Assembly: GCA_000332255.1 (NCBI GenBank)
Contig: KB235926.1
Location: 1,614,318-1,653,310, forward strand
Direction of reading: 5' to 3'
Source of the DNA: a cyanobacterium PCC 7702
GTDB taxonomy: Bacteria > Cyanobacteriota > Cyanobacteriia > Cyanobacteriales > Nostocaceae
Length of the DNA: 38,993 nt
Under the pieces are notes generated by a model. The model was given only the letters and a program-made list of their open reading frames with translations, was not told the DNA's origin and searched no databases. Both the position numbers and the translations under genes were made by a program. Shown here piece after piece: positions 9,848 through 17,377 of this stretch (within the stretch, counting starts at the first letter, position 1; each line of letters begins with the position of its first letter).

Positions 9848-10444
9848 TCACCTATTCCAAAAATCGGTAATATCGTAGCCCAGTTCCGCTAACATTTGTC
9901 GCAGCAAAGGCAAACTCAAGCCGATCACGTTACTGTGACAACCTTCTATTTTTTCTACAAATAGACCACCGTAACCTTCCAGTGCAAAAGCACCAGCACA
10001 TTTGAGCGGTTCTCCCGTAGCAATATAAGCCTCAATAGCGCGATCGCTCATTGGCGCAAAGTAAACCCTCGTTACTTGACATCTGACCAAAGTACGATTG
10101 CGATCGCGATCGATCAAAGCATGACCCGTATATAAATCACCAAAATGATTTTGCATCACTTGCCAGCGTTGGCGCGCCTGTAGCGGATCTTTGGGTTTAC
10201 CGTGAATTTCACCATCGATCGCCAAAACCGAATCACAGCCCATAATTAAACCAGAAGCAAATTGAGGAGCTACAGTTTCAGCTTTGCATTGAGCTAGAGT
10301 TTGCACCAATTGGGTCGCCTCCTTCAATTGCACCCGCGACTCATCAAAATCACTCGGACACACTATCGGTTCAATACCAGCAGCTTGCAGTAAGCGACGT
10401 CTTGCTAAAGAAGCAGAGGCGAGAACAAATTTTGTTATCCCCAT
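9848..10444 (-). CDS. maf: Maf-family nucleoside triphosphate pyrophosphatase
   Basis: A 198-residue Maf/YhdE/YceF-type protein, a family that hydrolyses non-canonical or modified nucleotides and has been linked to septum control. The N-terminal motif is [12 protein letters not shown] (residues 8-19), where most family members have Pro at the position of the Leu before ALARR-type arginines. DESRV (34-38), [10 protein letters not shown] with the catalytic Asp (about 69-78) and HGKP (80-83) follow. Length and motif order fit the family. It begins at ATG 10444. Two overlapping HIP1 octamers lie inside the gene near 10100. It is probably monocistronic: the next minus-strand gene upstream is 149 bases away. 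Confidence 0.92.
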   Translation of the reverse strand: MGITKFVLASASLARRRLLQAAGIEPIVCPSDFDESRVQLKEATQLVQTLAQCKAETVAPQFASGLIMGCDSVLAIDGEIHGKPKDPLQARQRWQVMQNHFGDLYTGHALIDRDRNRTLVRCQVTRVYFAPMSDRAIEAYIATGEPLKCAGAFALEGYGGLFVEKIEGCHSNVIGLSLPLLRQMLAELGYDITDFWNR

Positions 10445-10593
10445 ACCATCACAAGCGACTACAAAAAGTAGAAGACGACACCAAGGATACTTGGCTTGAT
10501 GACTGCTAACAACTAAAACTTAATGCACAGGCAAATAATTATTCAGCTCAGGTGCCTATATTCCCCACTCACAAAATTACTTCTAACCATTCA

Positions 10594-11139
10594 CTAATAT
10601 ACAGAAAAAGAATCAACAGACTGTTGAATTAAGTTTTTAACTTTCCGCCAGCGTTTTTCCGGCACAGAAGCATTGAAAGTAAAAAGTTTACCCCGACTCG
10701 TTGCCACACTTGCTAAATTGTGCCGTTGTTGATTGTTGGGAAGAGTAATCAGATACTCTAGTTTGTAGTAAGTATTACCGTTTACTTCTCTCTTTTCAGC
10801 ATTAACTAATTCAGCCTTGCGGCCCGAACCTTCTGGAGCGAGGGCGTTTTTTCCCAACTTGTACCCTATTTCTGTGGGAGTACCTAAATCCGTCAAAGTT
10901 TTACCTTCCGGCACCTCACTAATCACAACTGAGACGTTTTCACTAAATTCTATTAAATCATGAAAAACAACATCAGGACCATTAGCAACTTTTACTTCTA
11001 CCCAACCATTAGGATAGGAGAATTGATAACCATCAGCCGTGTCTACATAACTTCTCAATCCCCCTGCAGTTGCTATCTCGCAACCGTTGAGACTAAAGCT
11101 CAATACTAACAAAAAAATTATTGCAATTCTTTTCCACAT
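10594..11139 (-). CDS. CyanoP-type PsbP family lipoprotein of photosystem II
   Basis: A PsbP-domain protein that in cyanobacteria associates with photosystem II assembly on the lumenal side. From ATG 11139 it is 181 residues, starting MWKRIAIIFLLVLSFSLNGC, a lipoprotein signal with lipobox LNGC and Cys20 as the lipidation site. The PsbP fold is suggested by YVDTADGYQFSYPNGWVEV, followed by DLIEFSENVSVVISEV and RHNLASVATSRGKLFTFNAS. An in-frame ATG at 11274 would add 45 residues, overlap the divergent gene and bury the lipoprotein signal, so the shorter start is preferred; an AAGGG element lies upstream of it. Confidence 0.88.
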   Translation of the reverse strand: MWKRIAIIFLLVLSFSLNGCEIATAGGLRSYVDTADGYQFSYPNGWVEVKVANGPDVVFHDLIEFSENVSVVISEVPEGKTLTDLGTPTEIGYKLGKNALAPEGSGRKAELVNAEKREVNGNTYYKLEYLITLPNNQQRHNLASVATSRGKLFTFNASVPEKRWRKVKNLIQQSVDSFSVY

Positions 11140-11184
11140 TGGTTTTAATTCCCTTAGGCTGTCACGTTTTTCATTGTCCCACGG

Positions 11185-11814
11185 ATGCTGACAACTTACG
11201 AACTGCGCTGGTTTTACTTTGGTCAAGTACCGCCAGAAATTCAATCTTGGTTTGAGCACGAGTGTCTGGTTCAACCATTACAACCGCCAGAAGTAAGAGA
11301 AGATTTCTATCTTTACTGTCCTCAATCAGAATTTTTGGGTATAAAATTGCGCCAAGAACGATTAGAAGTGAAATGGCGCAAAGCAGAATTAGGTGTAGTC
11401 TGTTTTAGTAATTCCGTCGAGGGCAAACTAGAAAAATGGGGTAAATGGCTCTGTAGCGATCCTACACGGGAAAGCTTTCACCTCAAGCAGGTTGCAAATC
11501 ATTCTACTTGGGTGGGTGTAAAAAAAGTTCGCTACTCCCAACTTTATCAAGTCTCATCTACAGGTTCGCTACAGCCTGTTGGTGATAATGAAAGCGTTCA
11601 CAACGGTTGTAGAGTAGAATTAACTCATTTAAAAATTCGTGAAATGGCGTGGTGGACTTTAGCTTTTGAAGCTACTGGAGATGAGGTCTGTTTGATGGAT
11701 AATCTTCGAATCACAGCTAGAAAAGCATTTCACACTAACCCTAGATGGAAGTTCTCCACCGTCAATTCCTACGCTTATCCCTGTTGGCTAGCCGCAGTTT
11801 GCCAGAAAAAATAA
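11185..11814 (+). CDS. Hypothetical protein, 209 residues
   Basis: A soluble protein divergent from the CyanoP gene, with 45 bases between the chosen starts. It opens MLTTYELRWFYFGQVPPEIQ and alternates charged strands such as KLRQERLEVKWRKAE with RVELTHLKI and WWTLAFEATG. A beta-rich fold reminiscent of CYTH-like single-domain proteins is imaginable, but the ExExK signature of that superfamily is not evident and I do not assign it. No signal peptide or membrane span is visible. The regular codon use and divergent arrangement support a real gene. Confidence 0.65.
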   Translation: MLTTYELRWFYFGQVPPEIQSWFEHECLVQPLQPPEVREDFYLYCPQSEFLGIKLRQERLEVKWRKAELGVVCFSNSVEGKLEKWGKWLCSDPTRESFHLKQVANHSTWVGVKKVRYSQLYQVSSTGSLQPVGDNESVHNGCRVELTHLKIREMAWWTLAFEATGDEVCLMDNLRITARKAFHTNPRWKFSTVNSYAYPCWLAAVCQKK

Positions 11815-11820
11815 AACTGT

Positions 11821-11869
11821 TGAAGTATTTGTCAAACCTTTAGTGATACTTCAGTTTAATGAAGTTTTT
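11821..11869 (+). terminator. Terminator-like hairpin with a competing upstream pairing arm
   Basis: Six bases after the stop of the 209-residue gene, ACTTCA (11848-11853) pairs with TGAAGT (11860-11865) around a six-base loop and is followed by a T-run, a weak intrinsic terminator. The same centre strand, extended to ATACTTCA (11846-11853), also pairs perfectly over eight bases with TGAAGTAT (11821-11828). The two hairpins are mutually exclusive. Confidence 0.5.
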
Positions 11870-11893
11870 GCTAATATTATAGCTAATATTATA
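11870..11893. repeat. Tandem 12-bp repeat, two copies
   Basis: GCTAATATTATA occurs twice without interruption, immediately after the terminator-like T-run and about 150 bases before the DUF2278 gene. It is AT-rich and could simply be slippage; a role in the downstream promoter is possible but not shown. Confidence 0.6.
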
Positions 11894-12044
11894 TAGACTG
11901 CAAGCTCGAGTTGCCATCGCTCCTTGTTCCCGCCAATTCTCAGACCTAGCCTTTATACTCAAAAACCCTTCCTCTGAAAGGAGGCTGCATTCTAGGTAAG
12001 TTCAAGTATAATTCCCGTCAACATAATTGGTACAAGCAAAGGTC

Positions 12045-13088
12045 ATGAGCTTAAGTAAAGGTTATGGTGTTTTGAAATGTCGGGCGGTCGCTGGGAAAAA
12101 AGAATTCAATGATAATTCTCCTCATTATCAAGTACATGTTAGCGACGGTCGCTTTGATTATCGTCTAGCAATTAATGTTAAATCTATCCAAAAACCCTAC
12201 GACTTATTATATTTTATTGACAATAATTTTAAACATTATATAACAGATAAACTCGAGCAATTAGACTTTGGATTTACCAGAATTCAAGATAAAAATGGAG
12301 GAATCGCACTGGACTACATTCGGGGAAATTTATTCAACATCAAAAAAATGAGACCCCTACCCTACGATCTTCCAGGAGAAAATAACGATCTTAACGAGTT
12401 AATTGACGTATATATTCAAAGAGCAATTGCAAGCAAAGCCAGCATCTACGCCTTTGGAGAACCATGGGGAATCGAACCACCAGAAAATCAACCAGACAAA
12501 ATCTTTGGTTTTCAACCAAACAGAGGCGTACATAACATACACATGAACCAGGGTAGCCGTGGTAAATTTGCTCAAGATAACGGAGTATATCAAGACGGAG
12601 GGTTATTAATTCACTATCCATCCACAGCGCCATTCTCAGATATTTGGGTGGCAGCATTTTTTGCGTTTCAATCACAATCTTTCCACACAGACGATCGCAC
12701 CGGCAATCCCATAGATAAGCGAGTAGGATTTGAACCGCCACAAGTCGGTGTTCCAGTCATGAAAGCGCCTGTGAGAATTATTGCTGCTTTGATTAATCCT
12801 TTTGGAGACGATACAGCACAAAAAGAATCAGTTACTTTAATTAATTCTTCACCAGAAAATATAGATTTGACTAACTGGAAAATTGTCAATCAACTGCAGC
12901 AAAAATATCGCTTAGAGCGATTGAAACTTGAACCTGGTGGAGTTGTGAAAGTCACTTTTAATAAAGATTTTCAGCTTTCCAATCAAGGTGGAACTATATC
13001 CCTTCTCAATTCAGAAAATATCAAAGTGGACGGAGTTTCCTACACTAAAGAAGATATCAAACAGCAAGGATGGACAATAGTATTTTAA
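12045..13088 (+). CDS. DUF2278 protein fused to a C-terminal lamin-tail domain
   Basis: A 347-residue protein from ATG 12045, chosen because AAAGG lies a few bases upstream; a TTG at 12027 is the alternative. Residues 1-225 match the DUF2278 (YukJ-type) pattern: KGYGVLKCRAV, SPHYQVHV, and GVHNIHMNQGSRGKF followed by NGVYQDGGLLIHYPS. The last 95 residues look like a lamin-tail (LTD) beta-sandwich: ESVTLINSSPENIDLTNWKI, EPGGVVKVTF and NQGGTISLLN. LTD modules in bacteria often occur on nucleases and surface proteins. The DUF2278 function is unknown, and no signal peptide is seen. It stands alone on the plus strand. Confidence 0.82.
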   Translation: MSLSKGYGVLKCRAVAGKKEFNDNSPHYQVHVSDGRFDYRLAINVKSIQKPYDLLYFIDNNFKHYITDKLEQLDFGFTRIQDKNGGIALDYIRGNLFNIKKMRPLPYDLPGENNDLNELIDVYIQRAIASKASIYAFGEPWGIEPPENQPDKIFGFQPNRGVHNIHMNQGSRGKFAQDNGVYQDGGLLIHYPSTAPFSDIWVAAFFAFQSQSFHTDDRTGNPIDKRVGFEPPQVGVPVMKAPVRIIAALINPFGDDTAQKESVTLINSSPENIDLTNWKIVNQLQQKYRLERLKLEPGGVVKVTFNKDFQLSNQGGTISLLNSENIKVDGVSYTKEDIKQQGWTIVF

Positions 13089-13182
13089 GTCCAACCAAGC
13101 TAGAAATTGTGGTGCTAGGGATACCACATTGAATCGATAGTCACCTGGCGATCGCTGCTCAACGACTTGAGTGTGCCTACAG

Positions 13183-13357
13183 TTATTTGCTCATTTCTAG
13201 ATAAATATCCCTAGCATCTGTAGCGCGAGCAAACTTTTCAAAATCCCAAACATTTGCTGTTACGAGAATACCTCCTCATTAAAAGCATATTCTAAAATTT
13301 GATAATCTTTTGCGCCAAGTTATCTTCAGTTTCTAACAGCGATCGTATCAATTTCTC
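13183..13357 (-). pseudogene. Relic of a PIN-domain (VapC-like) protein
   Basis: Reading the minus strand, a continuous protein-like signal runs through three frames: LIRSLLETEDNLAQ, then KDYQILEYAFNE, then GILVTANVWDFEKFARATDA with RDIYLEMSK and a stop at 13183-13185. The LVTANVWDF piece resembles the conserved C-terminal core of PIN toxins, where an Asp in this region helps bind metal. Frame changes near 13276 and near 13310 and missing N-terminal acidic residues make it non-functional. No antitoxin gene is visible beside it. This suggests a lost toxin-antitoxin or PIN gene. Confidence 0.5.
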
Positions 13358-13504
13358 GGTTCTTTATGTCTAGACAGATACATAGACAAAGGGTTAGGAT
13401 TTGAATATAACACTAGTACTGCTACGTAGAAGTCATACGTTCACGCATTCAATAAACTTATTGTGTAAGATAAATAAATCTGTTACCAGGGGCTGCTACT
13501 TAAA

Positions 13505-13685
13505 ATTGATATCATAAATTTGATAGCAACAATTTGCCCAACGGAGTATAAAAGCGAGTACAGACAGTTTGATAGCAATTATTGATATCAAAAATTTGAT
13601 CATAAACAAAACTAGAACGCCCTAACACAAAAAAGTCATTGCATTTTTAGATATCGCCCTATGAAATTGTCAAAAATTTGACAAT
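13505..13685. promoter_or_regulatory. Three spaced palindromic operator-like sites upstream of crtO
   Basis: Three related 14-base palindromes lie 134 to 308 bases before the crtO start: ATCATAAATTTGAT (13511-13524), ATCAAAAATTTGAT (13587-13600) and GTCAAAAATTTGAC (13669-13682), spaced 76 and 82 bases apart. The third extends to 9-base arms, ATTGTCAAA and TTTGACAAT (13666-13685). The first two are also part of a 20-base direct repeat with one mismatch (13505-13524 and 13581-13600), and TTTGATAGCAA recurs at 13519 and 13568. Together these look like binding sites of a dimeric helix-turn-helix regulator. The rest of the 13089-13818 gap holds only the PIN relic; no intact gene is seen. Confidence 0.5.
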
Positions 13686-13818
13686 AATTCTCCAATACCT
13701 GCAGATCAAGGGTCTCGAAAATGGCGGGAAAATCGCAATTTTTATAACCAATGAGTGATGCAGTAGTTTTCTTGCTTCCTTAGTATAAAAAAGATATTTG
13801 TTTTGAAAATTTATCGCT

Positions 13819-15516
13819 ATGCAAGAGTATGACGTTATTATTATAGGTGCAGGACACAATGGGCTGGTTTGTGCTGCTTATTTACTAAAAGCAGGGTATA
13901 GCGTTCTATTATTAGAAAAACGTTCTGTACCTGGAGGTGCGGCTACCACCGAAGAATGTTTGCCCCAACAAGCACCGGGATTTAAATTTAACTTATGTGC
14001 CATTGACCACGAATTTATCCATCTTGGACCGGTTGTTCAGGAATTAGAATTAGAAAAATACGGCTTGAAATACCTAGAATGCGATCCAGTTGTATTTTGT
14101 CCTCATCCAGATGGTAAGTATTTTTTAGCTCATAAATCTCTGGAAAGAACCTGTGCAGAAATCGCTCGTTACAACCAGCGCGACGCCGAAAAATACGCAG
14201 AATTTACTCAATATTGGCAGCGGGTCTTGGGTGCAATGATTCCCATGTTTAACGCGCCACCAAAATCAATTCTAGATATTTTGGGTAACTACGATATCAC
14301 CAAAATAAAAGATTTAATTTCAGTGATTGGTTCTCCCAACAAGACACTGGACTTTATTCGCAACATGCTCACCAGTGCTGAGGATCTTCTCAACGAGTGG
14401 TTTGATGAAGAATTTCTGAAAGCACCCTTGGCAAGACTTGCATCCGAATTAGGCGCACCACCTTCGCAAAAAACTATTGCCATTGGTGCGATCATGATGG
14501 CCATGCGTCACAATCCCGGGATGGCTAGACCTAGGGGCGGTACAGGTGCTTTAGTGCAAGCTTTAGTCAATTTAGTAACCAGTAAGGGCGGCATTATCCT
14601 TACGGACTGCCAGGTGAAGAAAGTCTTGATTGATGAAGGACGTGCTGTAGGCGTACAGCTAGCGAACGGCAACGAATATCGTGCCAAGCATGGTGTAATT
14701 TCTAACATTGATGCCAAGCGACTATTCTTGCAGCTAATAGATAAAAGCGATGTTGATGCGGCCGATCCCGATTTACGTGAAAGATTGGAGCGTCGCATAG
14801 TTAATAATAACGAGACTATCCTCAAGATAGACTTAGCTTTGGAGGAGGTACCGCGTTTCGAACGTTACGCTCACAAAGATGAGTATTTGATCGGATCCGT
14901 TTTAATTGCAGATTCGGTAGCCCATGTAGAACAAGCCCACAATAAATGTACCTTGGGAGAGATTCCTGATTCCGATCCATCAATGTACGTAGTAGTGCCA
15001 ACGGTACTAGATCCTTCTATGGCGCCTCCAGACAAGCACACAGTATGGATTGAATTTTTTGCTCCCTACCAAATAGCAGGCGCAGAAGGTACAGGTCTCA
15101 ACGGTACTGGCTGGACAGAAGAGCTAAAAAATAAAGTTGCTGACAAAGTGGTAGATAAGTTGGCAGAATATGCACCTAATTTGAAAAATTCTATCATTGC
15201 CCGTCGGGTAGAAAGTCCAGCAGAACTGGCAGAAAGACTGGGAGCGTACAAAGGTAACTACTACCACATAGACATGTCTTTGGATCAGATGGTGTTCTTT
15301 CGTCCGTTACCGGAAATAGCTAACTACAAAACGCCAATTGAGAACTTGTTTTTAACGGGTGCGGGAACTCATCCGGGTGGTTCTATCTCTGGAATGCCAG
15401 GACGCAATTGTGCGCGAATATTTTTACAGAGCAAGCATCCTATAGCCCAGACATTAAAAGATGCGCGGGACTCAATCAAATCAACAGTGGGATCGGTATT
15501 TGGTATTAATAAGTAA
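13819..15516 (+). CDS. crtO: Beta-carotene ketolase CrtO (CrtI-like)
   Basis: An FAD-dependent enzyme that adds the 4-keto group to beta-carotene, giving echinenone, which acts in photoprotection. The 565 residues begin with a dinucleotide-binding fold, VIIIGAGHNGLVCAAYLL (GxGxxG at 10-15) with the adenosine-binding acidic residue at Glu33, and end with the CrtI-family signature GAGTHPGGSISGMPGRNCAR. It closely follows the Synechocystis CrtO pattern throughout (for example FNLCAIDHEFIHLGPVVQEL and VVDKLAEYAPNLKNSIIARR), which separates it from phytoene desaturases. ATG 13819 gives the canonical N-terminus. A palindrome cluster lies upstream and an oxidoreductase gene follows by 188 bases on the same strand. 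Confidence 0.93.
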   Translation: MQEYDVIIIGAGHNGLVCAAYLLKAGYSVLLLEKRSVPGGAATTEECLPQQAPGFKFNLCAIDHEFIHLGPVVQELELEKYGLKYLECDPVVFCPHPDGKYFLAHKSLERTCAEIARYNQRDAEKYAEFTQYWQRVLGAMIPMFNAPPKSILDILGNYDITKIKDLISVIGSPNKTLDFIRNMLTSAEDLLNEWFDEEFLKAPLARLASELGAPPSQKTIAIGAIMMAMRHNPGMARPRGGTGALVQALVNLVTSKGGIILTDCQVKKVLIDEGRAVGVQLANGNEYRAKHGVISNIDAKRLFLQLIDKSDVDAADPDLRERLERRIVNNNETILKIDLALEEVPRFERYAHKDEYLIGSVLIADSVAHVEQAHNKCTLGEIPDSDPSMYVVVPTVLDPSMAPPDKHTVWIEFFAPYQIAGAEGTGLNGTGWTEELKNKVADKVVDKLAEYAPNLKNSIIARRVESPAELAERLGAYKGNYYHIDMSLDQMVFFRPLPEIANYKTPIENLFLTGAGTHPGGSISGMPGRNCARIFLQSKHPIAQTLKDARDSIKSTVGSVFGINK

Positions 15517-15547
15517 ATAACTGAAAAACTGTTGACCGTGGAGTTTG

Positions 15548-15569
15548 GGGGTGCAAAATCTTGTACCCC
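15548..15569 (+). terminator. Hairpin at the 3' end of crtO
   Basis: GGGGTGCAA (15548-15556) pairs with TTGTACCCC (15561-15569) over nine positions, one of them G-U, around a four-base loop, 31 bases after the crtO stop. No T-run follows, so it may stabilise the 3' end or act as a weak terminator. Confidence 0.45.
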
Positions 15570-15704
15570 TATCCGGAAAACCTAATAGATGGCGCTGAAA
15601 ATTTTACTTGGAAACTTGGAAAATGAGTCAGCTATACCCAGTAGTAATAGCTACTATGCCTAAAAATCAATGTCACAAACCAGCTGTTGCCCAAAACTAA
15701 AACG

Positions 15705-16823
15705 ATGACGGATCGGATTTTGATTCTTGGAGGAAGGGGGCGCATCGGTAGTAGCGTCGCCCGGGATTTAGCAAAACACACCCCAGCAGAAATTATTATT
15801 ACTGGTCGCTCTTTTGACCCTGGAGTGTGCGATCGCTTGCGTTTAGGTCCGCAAGTGCAGTTTTTAGCCTTAGACTTGGCAGATACAGAAAAGTTGCAAC
15901 AAGCGATCGCTTCTGTTAACGTCGTCGTTCACTGTGCGGGACCGTTTCATTACCGGGACGCCAATGTCCTCAGAATCTGTATCGAGAAAAAAGTTAATTA
16001 TGTAGATGTCAGCGACCACCGTTCCTTTACTAACAAGATCTTGCAATATCGCGAACAAGCTGTTGCAGCAGGTGTAACGGCCATAGTAAATACAGGCGTT
16101 TTTCCCGGTATTTCTAACAGCATGGTACGTCACGATGTCGAACAATTTGATGTACTGGAAAAAATTCATTTGAGTTATTTAGTAGCTGGTTCGGGTGGAG
16201 CTGGTGTGACTGTGATGCGCACAACTTTTCTGGGTTTACAAAATCCCTTTGCGGCCTGGATAGATGGAAAATGGCAAACAGTAAAGCCTTACAGCGAGCG
16301 GGAAGATGTTGACTTTCCCCCTCCTTACAAGCGCTGTGGAGTTTACTGGTTCGACATGCCAGAGACTTTTACCCTACCTCAAAGCTTTCCAGCAGTCAAA
16401 ACCGTGATTACGAAATTTGGCTCAGTTCCCGATTTTTACAATCACCTAACTTGGATAGTAGCTCATGTTTTTCCGAAATCGTGGATACAAAATCCAGCTG
16501 GTGTGGAATTTTTATCTCGTGTCAGTCATTTCATGACAGATATAAGCGATCGCTTTACTGGTATCGGAGTTGCTGTTCGCTCGGAAGTTACCGGACAAAA
16601 AAACGGTAAAGAAGCTGTTTACCGTTCCACCTTAGTACACGATAACACTGCTGCTGCTACTGGCTGCGGTACCGGGAGTATCGTGCAATTTTTACTAGAA
16701 GGAAAGCTGCAAAAACCAGGAGTGTGGCCGGTTGAACAAGCACTGTCAACCGATTTGTTTACCCAAAGTATGCAAAGTCGAGGTATAACCATCAAGCAAG
16801 GTTGGGTAGAAAAACAAACTTAA
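15705..16823 (+). CDS. Saccharopine dehydrogenase-like NAD(P)-binding oxidoreductase
   Basis: A 372-residue protein read from ATG 15705 (MTDRILILGGRGRIGSSVARDL); the upstream in-frame TTG at 15687 is less likely. The N-terminus is a Rossmann fold with GGRGRIGS, followed by IIITGRSFD and VVVHCAGPFHYRDANVLRIC, the saccharopine dehydrogenase NADP-binding pattern (trans-acting enoyl reductase-like relatives share it). The NVGVFPGIS-like segment (NTGVFPGISNSM) near residue 132 is also typical. The substrate cannot be assigned; true lysine pathway enzymes are not implied. It follows crtO by 188 bases on the same strand, so a role in lipid or isoprenoid modification is only a guess. Confidence 0.78.
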   Translation: MTDRILILGGRGRIGSSVARDLAKHTPAEIIITGRSFDPGVCDRLRLGPQVQFLALDLADTEKLQQAIASVNVVVHCAGPFHYRDANVLRICIEKKVNYVDVSDHRSFTNKILQYREQAVAAGVTAIVNTGVFPGISNSMVRHDVEQFDVLEKIHLSYLVAGSGGAGVTVMRTTFLGLQNPFAAWIDGKWQTVKPYSEREDVDFPPPYKRCGVYWFDMPETFTLPQSFPAVKTVITKFGSVPDFYNHLTWIVAHVFPKSWIQNPAGVEFLSRVSHFMTDISDRFTGIGVAVRSEVTGQKNGKEAVYRSTLVHDNTAAATGCGTGSIVQFLLEGKLQKPGVWPVEQALSTDLFTQSMQSRGITIKQGWVEKQT

Positions 16824-16920
16824 TGTATCCTTTGGTAGAAGGAATCGCTGTAGCTCAAAAAGTAGGATGCATCTTGGATGTTCAATTAGTACTATTAGCT
16901 ACAGCCAACAAAAAGGTTCT

Positions 16921-17277
16921 ATGCAAACACATCTTGTTGCTTCAGCCAAAACAGCAATTCGCAGCTTAACCGTTTTATTTTTGATGCTGTTGTTGAGCAC
17001 ATTCACCTTCATTTTTACCATTCAACCAAGTTTTGCAGCTTCATCTCCAGCAAGGTTATTAACACCAGAAGAAAAAATAGACCGCGCCTACAATTACAAC
17101 GAAGCTGCTGGTATTCGAGAAGAAGAAAGACAAGCAGCTTACGAACAAGCGATTGAAGACTCTGAAAATCCCCAAAAAGCCTACGAAAGAAATGTTAAGA
17201 CTTTCAAACAAGAAAATCCCCAGCCCAACTTGCTAGAAAAAACTGAAGAATTGGTGGAAAAAGTAACAGCTAAGTAG
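16921..17277 (+). CDS. Small exported protein with charged helical tail, function unknown
   Basis: A 118-residue protein from ATG 16921, chosen because AAAAAGG lies six bases upstream and the N-terminus then forms a signal peptide: basic start, hydrophobic core LTVLFLMLLLSTFTFIF, and cleavage after PSFA (about residue 39). The mature part is short and helical, with LTPEEKIDRAYNYNEAAGIR and repeated acidic and basic residues up to the end. The export target could be thylakoid lumen or periplasm. I do not recognise a named family, though the LLTPEEKIDRAY segment looks conserved in style. It lies 97 bases after the oxidoreductase gene and converges with the antiporter gene. Confidence 0.65.
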   Translation: MQTHLVASAKTAIRSLTVLFLMLLLSTFTFIFTIQPSFAASSPARLLTPEEKIDRAYNYNEAAGIREEERQAAYEQAIEDSENPQKAYERNVKTFKQENPQPNLLEKTEELVEKVTAK

Positions 17278-17377
17278 GGCTAGGAAATTCAGTCGCTCCC
17301 AACCCGAGGCAATATAAAAGGTAATTGACAAAAATGCCACTCCATGGTAAAGAATAGAAAACTGCGATCGCCGAGAA

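Noticed and set aside
10100-10115. Overlapping GCGATCGC octamers within maf
   Set aside because: HIP1-type octamers are abundant in cyanobacterial genomes and occur throughout the window; not specific to this gene.
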